From NCBI GenBank assembly GCA_963711635.1, contig CAVQEZ010000002.1, forward strand, positions 1-64,000: a DNA stretch of 64,000 nucleotides, given 5' to 3'. Positions 47,201-53,770 of this stretch are shown here, piece after piece. The DNA comes from CADEED01 sp963711635 (GTDB lineage: Bacteria > Pseudomonadota > Gammaproteobacteria > Steroidobacterales > Steroidobacteraceae). Position 1 is the first letter of the stretch; each line of letters starts with the position of its first letter. Under the pieces are notes generated by a model. The model saw nothing but the letters and a program-made list of their open reading frames with translations, had not been told where the DNA came from and searched no databases. Position numbers and translations under genes: made by a program.

Positions 47201-47416
47201 CGGTACCTGTGCGAGATCCTCGCCGCTCCAGTTGAATTCCGGCGCCGCGAGACATGCGGGTAGATAGCCGCCGCGCTTGTCGAGCACCGTGGTGCGGCTG
47301 GCCTCGAGCGCGCGCCCGATCGCCGCCTGCACCGCGGCTGCGATATCGGCGCCATGGGCCTGCGCCGCCTGGCGGTCGATTCGGATACGGGTCGGGATGT
47401 TCACCTTGACGGGCAA
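44258..47416 (-). CDS. Large multidomain protein in the tape-measure position, unknown
   Basis: The 1052-residue protein lies where Mu and P2 encode the tape measure, after sheath, tube and a small protein. Residues 1-365 look globular; residues of about 365-420 are a low-complexity Gly/Ser/Lys/Glu linker (GGKAGGKPGGKGDGSGTGEG); 440-880 are helical and globular; about 890-990 hold hydrophobic stretches (ALWMIEIIMLSVVCPPLGFL, later LSLIPEAGTVAGAVVQGGKV) that could enter a membrane. Tape measures are normally long helical proteins with few globular domains, so this is not a typical one. It may be a tape measure with added domains, or cargo carried in the tube. Start codons of neighbours are within a few bases on both sides. 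Confidence 0.6.
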   Translation of the reverse strand: MPVKVNIPTRIRIDRQAAQAHGADIAAAVQAAIGRALEASRTTVLDKRGGYLPACLAAPEFNWSGEDLAQVPRATRLQVEAEVRRAIAAAARASGVLRAGDDQDIIEPLSEAPMERLDAERFDDLFEQYSIPSYEGGKKRIPTKSNKPAPPRSIGHSWRVMKLPELKSQLKAVIADLVRQWGVATPGSQVGFIAQIRGPKGMYWLVIVNSKPVSVFNFEKFVYYQYAKGKTPPFEIKTASPSPQMGSVTRWKLAVPGEAGLLTFIAERMTGTIDHEVRQARRKLHDETQKEHDDGVAAAVFTEVERRVKDVMHFAGEGKTVSSMLRVRMGNREVYLPVTEDIDATLHWEGDATLFPVSKEINVGSGSKGKGAGDSGGAKGGKAGGKPGGKGDGSGTGEGSGEGGGEGTGDEGDPGKGDGLLFMPENAPPPGEQGALFPPGEEGGITLECKPFDGEPAMTELGSDGQGLISAMKDIARRLQIPECMYAGNFCLNAAIAIGGRAGDISRLIGKENQAGFTRPSEGNSANFGAVQFAPVAAPSIRFLRHLSGVVPSVARMMRRTHEIYRMPAHRDKVKTQWDNVNSWILHFMFDFSPAMDDAVGYIFKATCQSMLLQLLLASKDGIDKRLKNFKEYGPIAERLLVTQLSGYVELSKLRDHLKNYKAATYIKEHGDSTPGRIITAVASVGPAGEWVAATQSLANAFIAVNDSRFSKGKEKEVVNVKGIERIRDSHGVLWSLEEIESAMVTQRGSAESIDPLIKQISDLPKLMDRFRENSADLQYELYRVLTEMKSNNAEMLGKVRESAHYAFDATTMPQEDYRQATIRGTTYMLGGIHDLAHQQIGEFFQGEVYYATGVDSIFSAEIGRKALIEALWMIEIIMLSVVCPPLGFLAGLQKADMDLERAHERERMFGALLDPELVITRAEVEMELFAARLGMALSLIPEAGTVAGAVVQGGKVALRAGLRMGSKAAVRFVGRKIAKQIMAAAAKDLVEQFVKEALTNLVMDKIFQKILEPILAHIEREAQVTGSVGGKQGAQNILAIFKEEKRKAGAP

Positions 47417-47420
47417 GCGT

Positions 47421-47684
47421 TCACTCCGATTCGAGGCTCTGCGCGAGCCGCGCCAGCGTCAGGTCGATGAGCCGGTGAGTGTCGATCTGCGCGCCGCCGG
47501 CCCGTACTTCCACTTCCACCGGGAAGTGGTAGTGGATGACGGCGCGGTCGTCCGCGGCAACGCGTTCGGCCTGAGCCTCGCTGCCGGCCGCCGGCAGCAC
47601 GAGCTCGCCCTCGTGCACCAGCGCGATGCCGGTGCGCGTGACGCGTGCCGCCTGCACTTTCCCGCGTTGGTCGTCCGCTGCCAT
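47421..47684 (-). CDS. Small protein between tube and tape-measure-slot gene
   Basis: The 87-residue protein (TRTGIALVHEGELVLPAAGS, then IHYHFPVEVEVRAGGAQIDT) resembles the C-terminal end of phage tape-measure proteins, where a G-I-A-x-V-H-E-G-E segment precedes a short beta strand and a helix. By position it corresponds to the tail assembly chaperones of Mu (gp41) or P2 (gpE), which bind the tape measure. The tube stop is one base upstream. I could not assign a family. Confidence 0.55.
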   Translation of the reverse strand: MAADDQRGKVQAARVTRTGIALVHEGELVLPAAGSEAQAERVAADDRAVIHYHFPVEVEVRAGGAQIDTHRLIDLTLARLAQSLESE

Positions 47685-47685
47685 C

Positions 47686-48117
47686 TCACGGCACCGTCAC
47701 GAGCTCTTCGGCCTTGGCATCGACGTCGGCGCTGAGGCTGAAGCCGCTGAAGGTGGCCGCGGGCGCTCCCGAAATCGTGGCGCTCGAGGGGGTGCAACTG
47801 GTGATGATGCAGTTGCGCAGCACGATGCTCGAAAACGACCAGTCGGTGCCCTCGCCTTCCTGCAGCGTGACGTCGAACACCGTGCCATCGATGGCCAGCT
47901 TGGTGAGCTTGCCGACCACGTCGCCGATGGCCTTGACGGTCATCGAGAAGGTGATGGACTGCGGCGTGTAGATCGCGCCGATGTGGGTCTTCTCGCAGGA
48001 GTGCAGCGGTTCGACACCGAGCGCGAACGACGGCGTGAAGGAATCGATGGGTGAGATCGAAAAGTTGTCTTTTTCCTTGGTGTAGCTGACCGCCAGGCGG
48101 CTTCTCCATTCGGGCAT
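47686..48117 (-). CDS. Tail tube protein
   Basis: The 143-residue protein shows the Hcp/gp19/FII-like beta-barrel pattern: RLAVSYTKEKDNFSISPIDS, THIGAIYTPQSITFSMTVKA, then WSFSSIVLRNCIITSC and a C-terminal GFSLSADVDAKAEELV. Size fits a one-domain tube protein that stacks in hexameric rings. It follows the sheath gene by 15 bases, the standard order in contractile tails. Confidence 0.8.
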   Translation of the reverse strand: MPEWRSRLAVSYTKEKDNFSISPIDSFTPSFALGVEPLHSCEKTHIGAIYTPQSITFSMTVKAIGDVVGKLTKLAIDGTVFDVTLQEGEGTDWSFSSIVLRNCIITSCTPSSATISGAPAATFSGFSLSADVDAKAEELVTVP

Positions 48118-48132
48118 GACAGTTCTCCAGGC

Positions 48133-49308
48133 TTAGAATTTGGATACGAGGGTGACGAGCAGCCGACTGACAGCCGGGCCATAGAAGACGGTGAGCACCA
48201 TGCCGACGCTGCGGGTCTCGCGCGCCGTCTTGACGATGCTCTGCTCGGTCGCTGTCCAGCCGCTCTGCGGCATGTCGAGGATGTCCAGCACCGGAATTTC
48301 GATGTCGTAGTCATCGATGACGGCATTGCGCTTGAGTGGGCCCAGGATGCCGTCGACGCGCGTCTTGAGCAGCGTCATGCCGGGACGCGTGATGCGCGCA
48401 TCGCCGATGGCGCCGATCAATCCCGCCTTGAGACGGAACTCGATGTCGTCGAGCGTGCGCACCAGGTCCATGTGCAGCAGCGAAGTGTTGCTCGTGAAGA
48501 GCCGCCCGTCCGCGAAATGCAGGCTCTCGCCGGTGATCATCACCGGGTCGATGATGGCGATGATGTCCTTCTCGGAAAGCCCCTTGATCTCCGAGGGACT
48601 GTATTGCTTGGCCTTCGGCATGCTCACGCCGAGGATGGGCTTGAGCACGATGCTGGTGCTCGGATCGAGGCCCGCGATCGCCGCCATCGCGGCGGTGGCG
48701 ACATCCTCTTTCGCACCGCGTGCCGCAACCATGGCCATGCGGCTGGAAGAGCTGCGCAGCGAATTGACAGCCGCGACGGTGTCGGCGACGTAGGTTGGCG
48801 ATTTTTCAACGGCTGGATCGACCATCGCGAACCCGATGCGGCGCTGGCCATCCGCCGACATGTTCTCGACGTGCTCCTTGAGCGCGCTCAAGCCCGAGGC
48901 GGCGGTGCCGCCACCGGCCGGGGCGCCCACCGAGATTTCGTTGGCCAGCGACACGAAGGTCACGTCATCCGCGGCCTCGAGCGACGCCAGTGCCGCGCCG
49001 TATTCGTCACCGTTGACCTTGACGCCATAGATCTTCGAGGGGCGCGGCGTCTGCAGCAGCGCGATCTCGAGCGAGTCGTAGAGCGGGTTGCGCTTGATGA
49101 CACCGTTCGCGTCCTTGATCGCAAAGTTCGCGACGGCATCGTCGCGCGAGTCGATGCGCATGGGCGTGTTGGGCGCCGCGGCGCCACCATCGGCACCCGC
49201 GGGCGCCTTGCCGACCACGGCAATGACACCCGGCGAGCGCGCGGCCACCGGCGACTCCGGCGGCACGATCTTCACTTCGATATACGGAAACGCAGCAGCA
49301 ATATCCAT
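48133..49308 (-). CDS. Contractile tail sheath protein
   Basis: The 391-residue protein is about the size of P2 FI. Recognisable segments are the N-terminal strand PYIEVKIVPPESPVAARSPG then VIAVVGKAPAGAD, the central SSSRMAMVAARGAKEDVATA, and the C-terminal domain with DDIEFRLKAGLIGAIGDARI, LLKTRVDGILGPLKRNAVID and GMVLTVFYGPAVSRLLVTLV, matching the terminal strand that links sheath subunits. Contraction drives the tube outwards. Only one sheath gene is present, whereas eCIS such as PVC have two or three. Confidence 0.85.
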   Translation of the reverse strand: MDIAAAFPYIEVKIVPPESPVAARSPGVIAVVGKAPAGADGGAAAPNTPMRIDSRDDAVANFAIKDANGVIKRNPLYDSLEIALLQTPRPSKIYGVKVNGDEYGAALASLEAADDVTFVSLANEISVGAPAGGGTAASGLSALKEHVENMSADGQRRIGFAMVDPAVEKSPTYVADTVAAVNSLRSSSSRMAMVAARGAKEDVATAAMAAIAGLDPSTSIVLKPILGVSMPKAKQYSPSEIKGLSEKDIIAIIDPVMITGESLHFADGRLFTSNTSLLHMDLVRTLDDIEFRLKAGLIGAIGDARITRPGMTLLKTRVDGILGPLKRNAVIDDYDIEIPVLDILDMPQSGWTATEQSIVKTARETRSVGMVLTVFYGPAVSRLLVTLVSKF

Positions 49309-49334
49309 GACTCCTCCAAACTACCGATCGGTTC

Positions 49335-50279
49335 TCATTGAGTGACGGCCAGCCCGATTCCTTCGCGAGCCAGCCACTGTGCGGCCCGCTGTCGGCGCAC
49401 GGCGCGCCTCTGGCCGGTATTCATGCCGGGTTGCGCGCCGGGCCAGGCTTCGTCGTCGAAAATTTCCGCGCGCACGATCCAGACCACGACCAGGCCGGTG
49501 CGCATGCGCACGTTCGGCATCGGCGGCGCCTCGACGCCCTGGCCGCGCAGCTGTTCGCGCAGCGCCTTGCTCTCCATGAGCAGTTGCGCGAGCGAGAAGC
49601 CGGTGTCGCGCACCAGGATGGCGCCCATGAAAGGCAGCGACTTGGGCGTGGGCGGCGTGGCCGGGGGCGGGCTGAAGGTCAGCGACAGCGCGCCGGTCTG
49701 GGTGACCGCGCGGTAATGTTCGATGAAGTTGCCGGCGCTGGTCGCACCCACGGACGCCATCCAGGCCGCCAGGTGCGCCTCGGTGAATGCATCGGGTTGA
49801 TCGAGGCGTGCGCGGATGCGCGCGAGCAGACGCGCGCGACGCTCGGTCTCGAGCACCACGGGATCCGCAGGCAAGGCACCCAGTGCCGCGACGATCTCGG
49901 GATCCACGTCCAGCGAGGTCCAGTCGAAATTCACGGCCATGATCCGGCTGTCAGGCGGCACCGTCCGAACCACGATACTGCCCTGCCACAGGGCATCGAT
50001 GCGCAGCAGGTTGTTGCTACCGAACCCTTCGGCGCGCACGCGCAATTCGGTGCGCTGCGGCGCGCCCTGCAGGCTCCAGTAGCCGTCGAGCACGGCGACC
50101 GGCGACACCGATGCGCCGATCTCGACGCGCTCGAACACTGGGGTGTATGGCGCCTGCGCCATCATCGCGTCGACGTCGTAGGCGGCCTCGACCAGCGCGG
50201 CGAGCGAGTCGTCGTCGAACAACGCGATGCGTTCGGCGGGATCGGCCAGCTTGAGGATGATGGAGTCGACGAAATCCAT
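49335..50279 (-). CDS. Unknown protein preceding the sheath gene
   Basis: The ATG at 50279 gives 314 residues (MDFVDSIILKLADPAERIAL) without signal peptide. Features: an N-terminal helical pair, a central beta-rich region with FEQVEIGA-like and RTELRVRAEGFG segments, a proline-rich linker (SLTFSPPPATPPTPKSLP) near residue 220, and a C-terminal WIVRAEIFDDEAWPGAQPGM. It lies where Mu and P2 encode tail terminator or connector proteins, and terminator is one possibility. No family could be assigned. It begins seven bases after the winged-helix gene. Confidence 0.6.
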   Translation of the reverse strand: MDFVDSIILKLADPAERIALFDDDSLAALVEAAYDVDAMMAQAPYTPVFERVEIGASVSPVAVLDGYWSLQGAPQRTELRVRAEGFGSNNLLRIDALWQGSIVVRTVPPDSRIMAVNFDWTSLDVDPEIVAALGALPADPVVLETERRARLLARIRARLDQPDAFTEAHLAAWMASVGATSAGNFIEHYRAVTQTGALSLTFSPPPATPPTPKSLPFMGAILVRDTGFSLAQLLMESKALREQLRGQGVEAPPMPNVRMRTGLVVVWIVRAEIFDDEAWPGAQPGMNTGQRRAVRRQRAAQWLAREGIGLAVTQ

Positions 50280-50286
50280 GCGCGGC

Positions 50287-50517
50287 CTAGTGTTTGGGCT
50301 TCGAGCGGAACAATGGCTCGCCGCCGGGCAGTACATGCCGCTCGAGGTGTCCCTTGCGCACCAGCCGCTCGAGCGCCGCGCTCACCTCGGCCAGCTTCCA
50401 CGCCGAGCCTTCCGGCAGCCACCAGCGCTGCACGCCCTCGGCGGTCTCCGCAGCGTGTTGATGCGCGCGCAGGTAGACGAGGATCTCGTTCACGAGCTCA
50501 GCTTCCCTCGTCGGCAT
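50287..50517 (-). CDS. Small winged-helix protein, first gene of the contractile-system operon
   Basis: The 76-residue protein (MPTREAELVNEILVYLRAHQ, then AWKLAEVSAALERLVRKGHL) has the outline of a compact winged helix: three helices, then ERHVLPGGEPLFRSKP as the wing. It is the promoter-proximal gene, 34 bases below the sigma-54 promoter, so it could be an autoregulator or an assembly factor. A second, earlier ATG at about 50544 is out of frame and gives a 13-codon frame only. The ribosome site is weak. Confidence 0.6.
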   Translation of the reverse strand: MPTREAELVNEILVYLRAHQHAAETAEGVQRWWLPEGSAWKLAEVSAALERLVRKGHLERHVLPGGEPLFRSKPKH

Positions 50518-50551
50518 GGCTGTGTGCCTGGCTTGTCATTGAGACTGCTGT

Positions 50552-50567
50552 TGCAGATCTCGTGCCA
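50552..50567 (-). promoter_or_regulatory. Sigma-54 promoter of the contractile-system operon
   Basis: On the minus strand the bases read TGGCACGAGATCTGCA, matching the sigma-54 consensus TGGCACG-N4-TTGCW except for one base before TGC. The invariant GG and GC elements have the correct spacing of 10 bases. Transcription should start near 50541, 24 bases before the ATG of the winged-helix gene. The activator gene lies immediately upstream in the same direction. Confidence 0.85.
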
Positions 50568-50608
50568 GGTCACGGCCGCGCGATTGCGCGCCCGGTTTCT
50601 CGCTCTAA

Positions 50609-51721
50609 CTACCCTTCCGGGTGCCCGGACACCCGCGCGGCGCGCGCGCACGCCCGGCGCACGGGGGATTTTCCACCCGCGACGGGTGTTTCGTCCCCCA
50701 CCCGGCGTTCGACGCGGTAGTCAGACGCAGTGATGGCGTGCCTGTTGAGCAGGCGGCCGAGATCGCGGCGCTCCTTGCCCGCGAGTCGCGCCGCCAGCGT
50801 GACATTGCCGCGCGCCGAACGCATCAATGCCACCAGGTAACGCCGGTCGAAATCGGCGAGCACCAGCGCCTTGGCGTCGCGGTAGTTCCAGTTGCGACCG
50901 GCGTCACGCTGCTCGGACGGTGCCGGGGCGGTCTGCTCGCCGAGCGTCGACAGGCGCAGCACGGTGCCGGCCGGTGCCATGTGGAATTCACGCTCGAGCA
51001 GGTTTTCGAGCTGGCGCACGTTTCCCGGCCACTCCTGCTGTTGCAGCCAATGGCGGGAATCTGCATCGAGCTCCAGCGGCGCGCGCGCGTAGCGATGCGC
51101 AATGCGCTCGAGGAAGTGTTGCGCGAGCAGCCGCGCGTCCGCGCCCCGCTCGCGCAGCGGCGGCAGCGCCAGGTGCATGATGTGCAGCCGGTAGTAGAGG
51201 TCCTGGCGGAAGGCACCGCGGCTCACCAGATCCACGAGGCTGGAATTCGAGGCCGCGAGCACACGCACGTCCACGGCACGCTCCGTGCCCTCACCGACGC
51301 GCCGGATGGTGCGATCCTGCAGAAATCTCAACAAGGCGATCTGTGCGCGTGGCGACAGTGAATCGACTTCATCCAGGAACAGCGTGCCCTCGTGCGCGAG
51401 TTGCACGATTCCGGGCGAGCTCTCCTTCGCGTCGGTGAATGCGCCGCGTCGATGACCGAAGAGCTCGCTTTCCATGAGCGCGTCGGGAATCGCGCCACAG
51501 TTGACGGGGATGAAGGGGCCGCCGCGCCGCAGGCCCTCGTAGTGAATGGCGCGCGCCGCGAGCTCCTTGCCGGTGCCGGTCTCGCCTTCGATCAACGCGT
51601 TTGCGTGAGTCTGCGCGATACGCCGCAGCTGCGAGCACATGTTGAGAAAGCTTGCAGACTCGCCGATGAAGTGAACACCTCCCAGGTGAAGTCCACCGGC
51701 ATTCCTCGTTCCGACCGTCAT
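50609..51721 (-). CDS. Sigma-54-dependent activator without sensor domain
   Basis: The 370-residue protein begins almost directly with the AAA+ domain: IGESASFLNMCSQLRRIAQT, Walker A IEGETGTGKELAARA, and Walker B GTLFLDEVDSLSP. The sigma-54-contacting loop is GAFTDA instead of GAFTGA (in RRGAFTDAKESSPG). An arginine-finger region LRFLQDRTIRRVG and a Fis-type helix-turn-helix (RSARGNVTLAARLAGKERRD) follow. Only about 20 residues precede the AAA+ domain, so there is no receiver, GAF or PAS domain; control must come from its level or a partner protein, as for PspF. A 40-residue tail after the helix-turn-helix is unexplained. Confidence 0.85.
   Translation of the reverse strand: MTVGTRNAGGLHLGGVHFIGESASFLNMCSQLRRIAQTHANALIEGETGTGKELAARAIHYEGLRRGGPFIPVNCGAIPDALMESELFGHRRGAFTDAKESSPGIVQLAHEGTLFLDEVDSLSPRAQIALLRFLQDRTIRRVGEGTERAVDVRVLAASNSSLVDLVSRGAFRQDLYYRLHIMHLALPPLRERGADARLLAQHFLERIAHRYARAPLELDADSRHWLQQQEWPGNVRQLENLLEREFHMAPAGTVLRLSTLGEQTAPAPSEQRDAGRNWNYRDAKALVLADFDRRYLVALMRSARGNVTLAARLAGKERRDLGRLLNRHAITASDYRVERRVGDETPVAGGKSPVRRACARAARVSGHPEG
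50663..50699. promoter_or_regulatory. Dyad, candidate upstream activating site for the sigma-54 activator
   Basis: A symmetrical element centred at 50681 has outer arms GGGGGA and TCCCCC and inner arms CACCCG and CGGGTG around CGA, 12 exactly paired positions in all. Its centre is about 114 bases upstream of the -24 element, the distance usual for enhancer-binding-protein sites, and it lies inside the 3' end of the activator gene. It may bind the Fis-type helix-turn-helix of that protein. Confidence 0.55.
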
Positions 51722-52107
51722 GAGCCGCTCCCGTACTCATCGATACGCGGCGAGCCTACAACGCGTTGGTGCGCCTTCGACTTACGGATGAGCCATGTAC
51801 GCGATCACTTTGCGTAAAAAGGATGAGGATTTTTCGGGCGGCAATGCGTGAGTTGGGGTTTCCCCGAACGTTAGCAGCGAGTTACTGATGAGTTACCAAG
51901 CATATGCGCCGTGTCGTCAGGCCCGAGGCTGGCCAAATGGCGGCCATGGGGCCATCAGAAAGACTCCTTTTATATGTATCCCCGGGCCGGCAGGGGGATC
52001 TGCCGGGAGTCCGCCGGGTCATTTGAACCCGGAGTGGCGCTTGAGTAGACTGCGCGCCCCGATGCCACCCGCCCGGTTTCACGCCTGGCAGGCGCGGGGT
52101 ACCAATT
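51722..52107. other. Noncoding spacer between activator and tRNA-Pro
   Basis: No coding frame is supported here. The stretch includes a GC-rich hairpin at about 51980-52005 (GCCGGCAGG with the matching CCTGCCGG-like arm, loosely) and a good promoter for the tRNA at 52023-52051. The activator promoter should lie in the right part on the minus strand, but I see no clear -10 or -35 for it. Confidence 0.5.
52023..52051 (+). promoter_or_regulatory. Sigma-70 promoter of tRNA-Pro
   Basis: TTGAAC (52023-52028) and TAGACT (52046-52051) are spaced by exactly 17 bases; the -35 has four or five matches and the -10 four. The tRNA begins 57 bases after the -10. Confidence 0.55.
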
Positions 52108-52184
52108 CGGGGTGTAGCTCAGCCTGGTAGAGCACTACGTTCGGGACGTAGGAGTCGAAGGTTCAAATCCTTTCACCCCGACCA
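52108..52184 (+). tRNA. tRNA-Pro (anticodon CGG)
   Basis: The 77-base cloverleaf has acceptor CGGGGTG paired with CACCCCG, D-arm AGCTCAGCCTGGTAGAGC, anticodon arm CTACG-TTCGGGA-CGTAG with anticodon CGG, T-arm with GTTCAAATC, discriminator A and encoded CCA. Its 3' end is partly repeated at 56176-56194. Confidence 0.95.
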
Positions 52185-52208
52185 ATCTTTTCTGGTCCGT
52201 TCTGGAGA

Positions 52209-52232
52209 CATCGGTGACGTTGTATACCGATG
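52209..52232. promoter_or_regulatory. Inverted repeat, candidate operator of the GH105 gene
   Basis: CATCGGT and ACCGATG, seven perfect bases each, are separated by ten bases including TTGTAT. The element lies 141 bases before the hydrolase start. Sugar-responsive LacI- or GntR-type regulators bind sites of this kind, but none is encoded in the window. Confidence 0.35.
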
Positions 52233-52372
52233 ACATGGGTAACACCTTAACTCGCTGAATTCACACGCGCGGCTCGTGCTGCCGTAGGACTGCAGGCGCA
52301 TGCGTCCAGCGTTCTTTCCGATGCGCGCGGCAGGGGCGAGAATATTCGGGAGCTTCACGGAGGAATCCACCC

Positions 52373-53692
52373 ATGGCTCGTGTACCCACCCTGTTGATCG
52401 TCTCGCTGCTGAGTGCGAGCGCGGCCTTCGCGCAAACCGCACCGGTCACCCAAAACTCCATCCGCACGGTCCTGAACCGCGTGCATGGCTATCTACTCAC
52501 GGCGGCCCCGCTGCGGCCCGTCGACGCCACCACGGGCACTGCGGTCTCGCTCGACAACATGCCGAGGAACGTCGCACTCGGGCCTACCACCTTGCGCATC
52601 GACAGCTACGAATGGGGCGTCACGTATGCGGGGATGTTCCAGGCCACGGACTTCATAACCGGCGACCTGCGTTTCCGCTCTTACGCGAGAACCAACATCA
52701 ACGGGCTCGCGCGCATGGCGGCACACATGCGGGCCAACTATCCGGACGCGACCGCTGACAACTTTCCGCCAGACTTGGCCAGCACCCACTCGCTGCGCAG
52801 GGTGCTCTTCCCGCGAATCCCCGACGAAGCCGGCGCGCAGTGCTCGGCGTGGATCAAGGCGAGCCGCGTCCCTGGGATGACCAACCTCCGCCCGTTGATC
52901 GACACCTACTCCAACTGGATGTCGACGCAGCAATACCGCCTGAGTGACGGCACGCTCGCGCGCAACATGCCGATGCCGAACACGCTGTGGCTCGACGACC
53001 TTTACATGGGCGTGCCCTGCTTCGCGCAGATGGCCCTGCTCACGGGCGACGGCCGCTATTTCGACGACGCCGCAAATCAGGTCCTGCAGTACTACTCCAG
53101 GATGTTCGTGGCACAAAAAGGCCTGTTCATGCACGGCTGGATCCAGGAGATGAGTCCGCACCCGGCGTTCCACTGGGGGCGCGCCAACGGATGGGCGATC
53201 ATGGCGATGGCCGAGCTGCTGACGGTGCTGCCGGCGAATCATCCCCAGAGGTCGCAGTTGCTGAACATCTTCAGGGCGCATGCCGCCGGGCTTCGGCGGG
53301 TGCAGGCGCCTTCAGGGCTCTGGCGCCAGTTGGTCGATCGTCCGGACTCGTACGAGGAGACGTCTTCGAGCGCGATGTACGTATTCGCGTTGACGCGCGC
53401 CATCAACAAGGGCTGGATCAGCCGCAACACCTGGGCTCCCATCGTGTTACGCGGTTGGAACGGCTTGAGGACGAAAGTGAATTCGACCGGCCAGGTCGAG
53501 GGCACCTGCATCAGCACGGGTCTCGGCTGGGACGATACGTTCTATCTCAATCGCCCGACGGACGTGAACGCGGCGCACGGCTACGGGCCAATCTTCCTGG
53601 CGGGCTCCGAGATCATTTACCTGCTCCAGAGGCACCCGGAAGTCGGCACGACCAATGCCACCGTTCAGTTCGAGCCGGTATTCGAGGACTAG
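52373..53692 (+). CDS. Secreted GH105-like unsaturated glycuronyl hydrolase
   Basis: GGAGGA precedes the ATG. A signal peptide (MARVPTLLIVSLLSASAAFA, then QT) leads a 439-residue (alpha/alpha)6-barrel-type protein. Family landmarks: SYEWGVTYAGMFQATDF, LWLDDLYMGVPCFAQMA with the candidate catalytic Asp, HGWIQEM, HWGRANGWAIMAMAELL and ETSSSAMYVFALTRAINKGW, all matching YteR/RhiN-type GH105 enzymes that remove unsaturated uronic acids left by polysaccharide lyases. It is exported, so it acts in the periplasm on oligosaccharides from pectin-like polymers. It is the first gene after tRNA-Pro within the putative island. Confidence 0.8.
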   Translation: MARVPTLLIVSLLSASAAFAQTAPVTQNSIRTVLNRVHGYLLTAAPLRPVDATTGTAVSLDNMPRNVALGPTTLRIDSYEWGVTYAGMFQATDFITGDLRFRSYARTNINGLARMAAHMRANYPDATADNFPPDLASTHSLRRVLFPRIPDEAGAQCSAWIKASRVPGMTNLRPLIDTYSNWMSTQQYRLSDGTLARNMPMPNTLWLDDLYMGVPCFAQMALLTGDGRYFDDAANQVLQYYSRMFVAQKGLFMHGWIQEMSPHPAFHWGRANGWAIMAMAELLTVLPANHPQRSQLLNIFRAHAAGLRRVQAPSGLWRQLVDRPDSYEETSSSAMYVFALTRAINKGWISRNTWAPIVLRGWNGLRTKVNSTGQVEGTCISTGLGWDDTFYLNRPTDVNAAHGYGPIFLAGSEIIYLLQRHPEVGTTNATVQFEPVFED

Positions 53693-53770
53693 GCGCGGCG
53701 GCATGATCAACATCGAACTGATTCGTAAGGTGGCGGTACTTCTTTGAAAGCCCCTCGCCTACCCCAACAG

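Noticed and set aside
33859..50517. A complete prophage
   Set aside because: No capsid, portal, terminase, replication, integrase or lysis gene is present; only tail parts are.
33859..50517. A type VI secretion system
   Set aside because: No TssJ, TssL, TssM, TssK or ClpV-like gene, only one sheath gene, and gpJ/gpI-type baseplate genes instead of TssF/TssG.
33859..51721. A canonical eCIS (PVC/Afp type)
   Set aside because: The only AAA+ protein is the sigma-54 activator; the eCIS ATPase and the multiple sheath and tube paralogues are missing.
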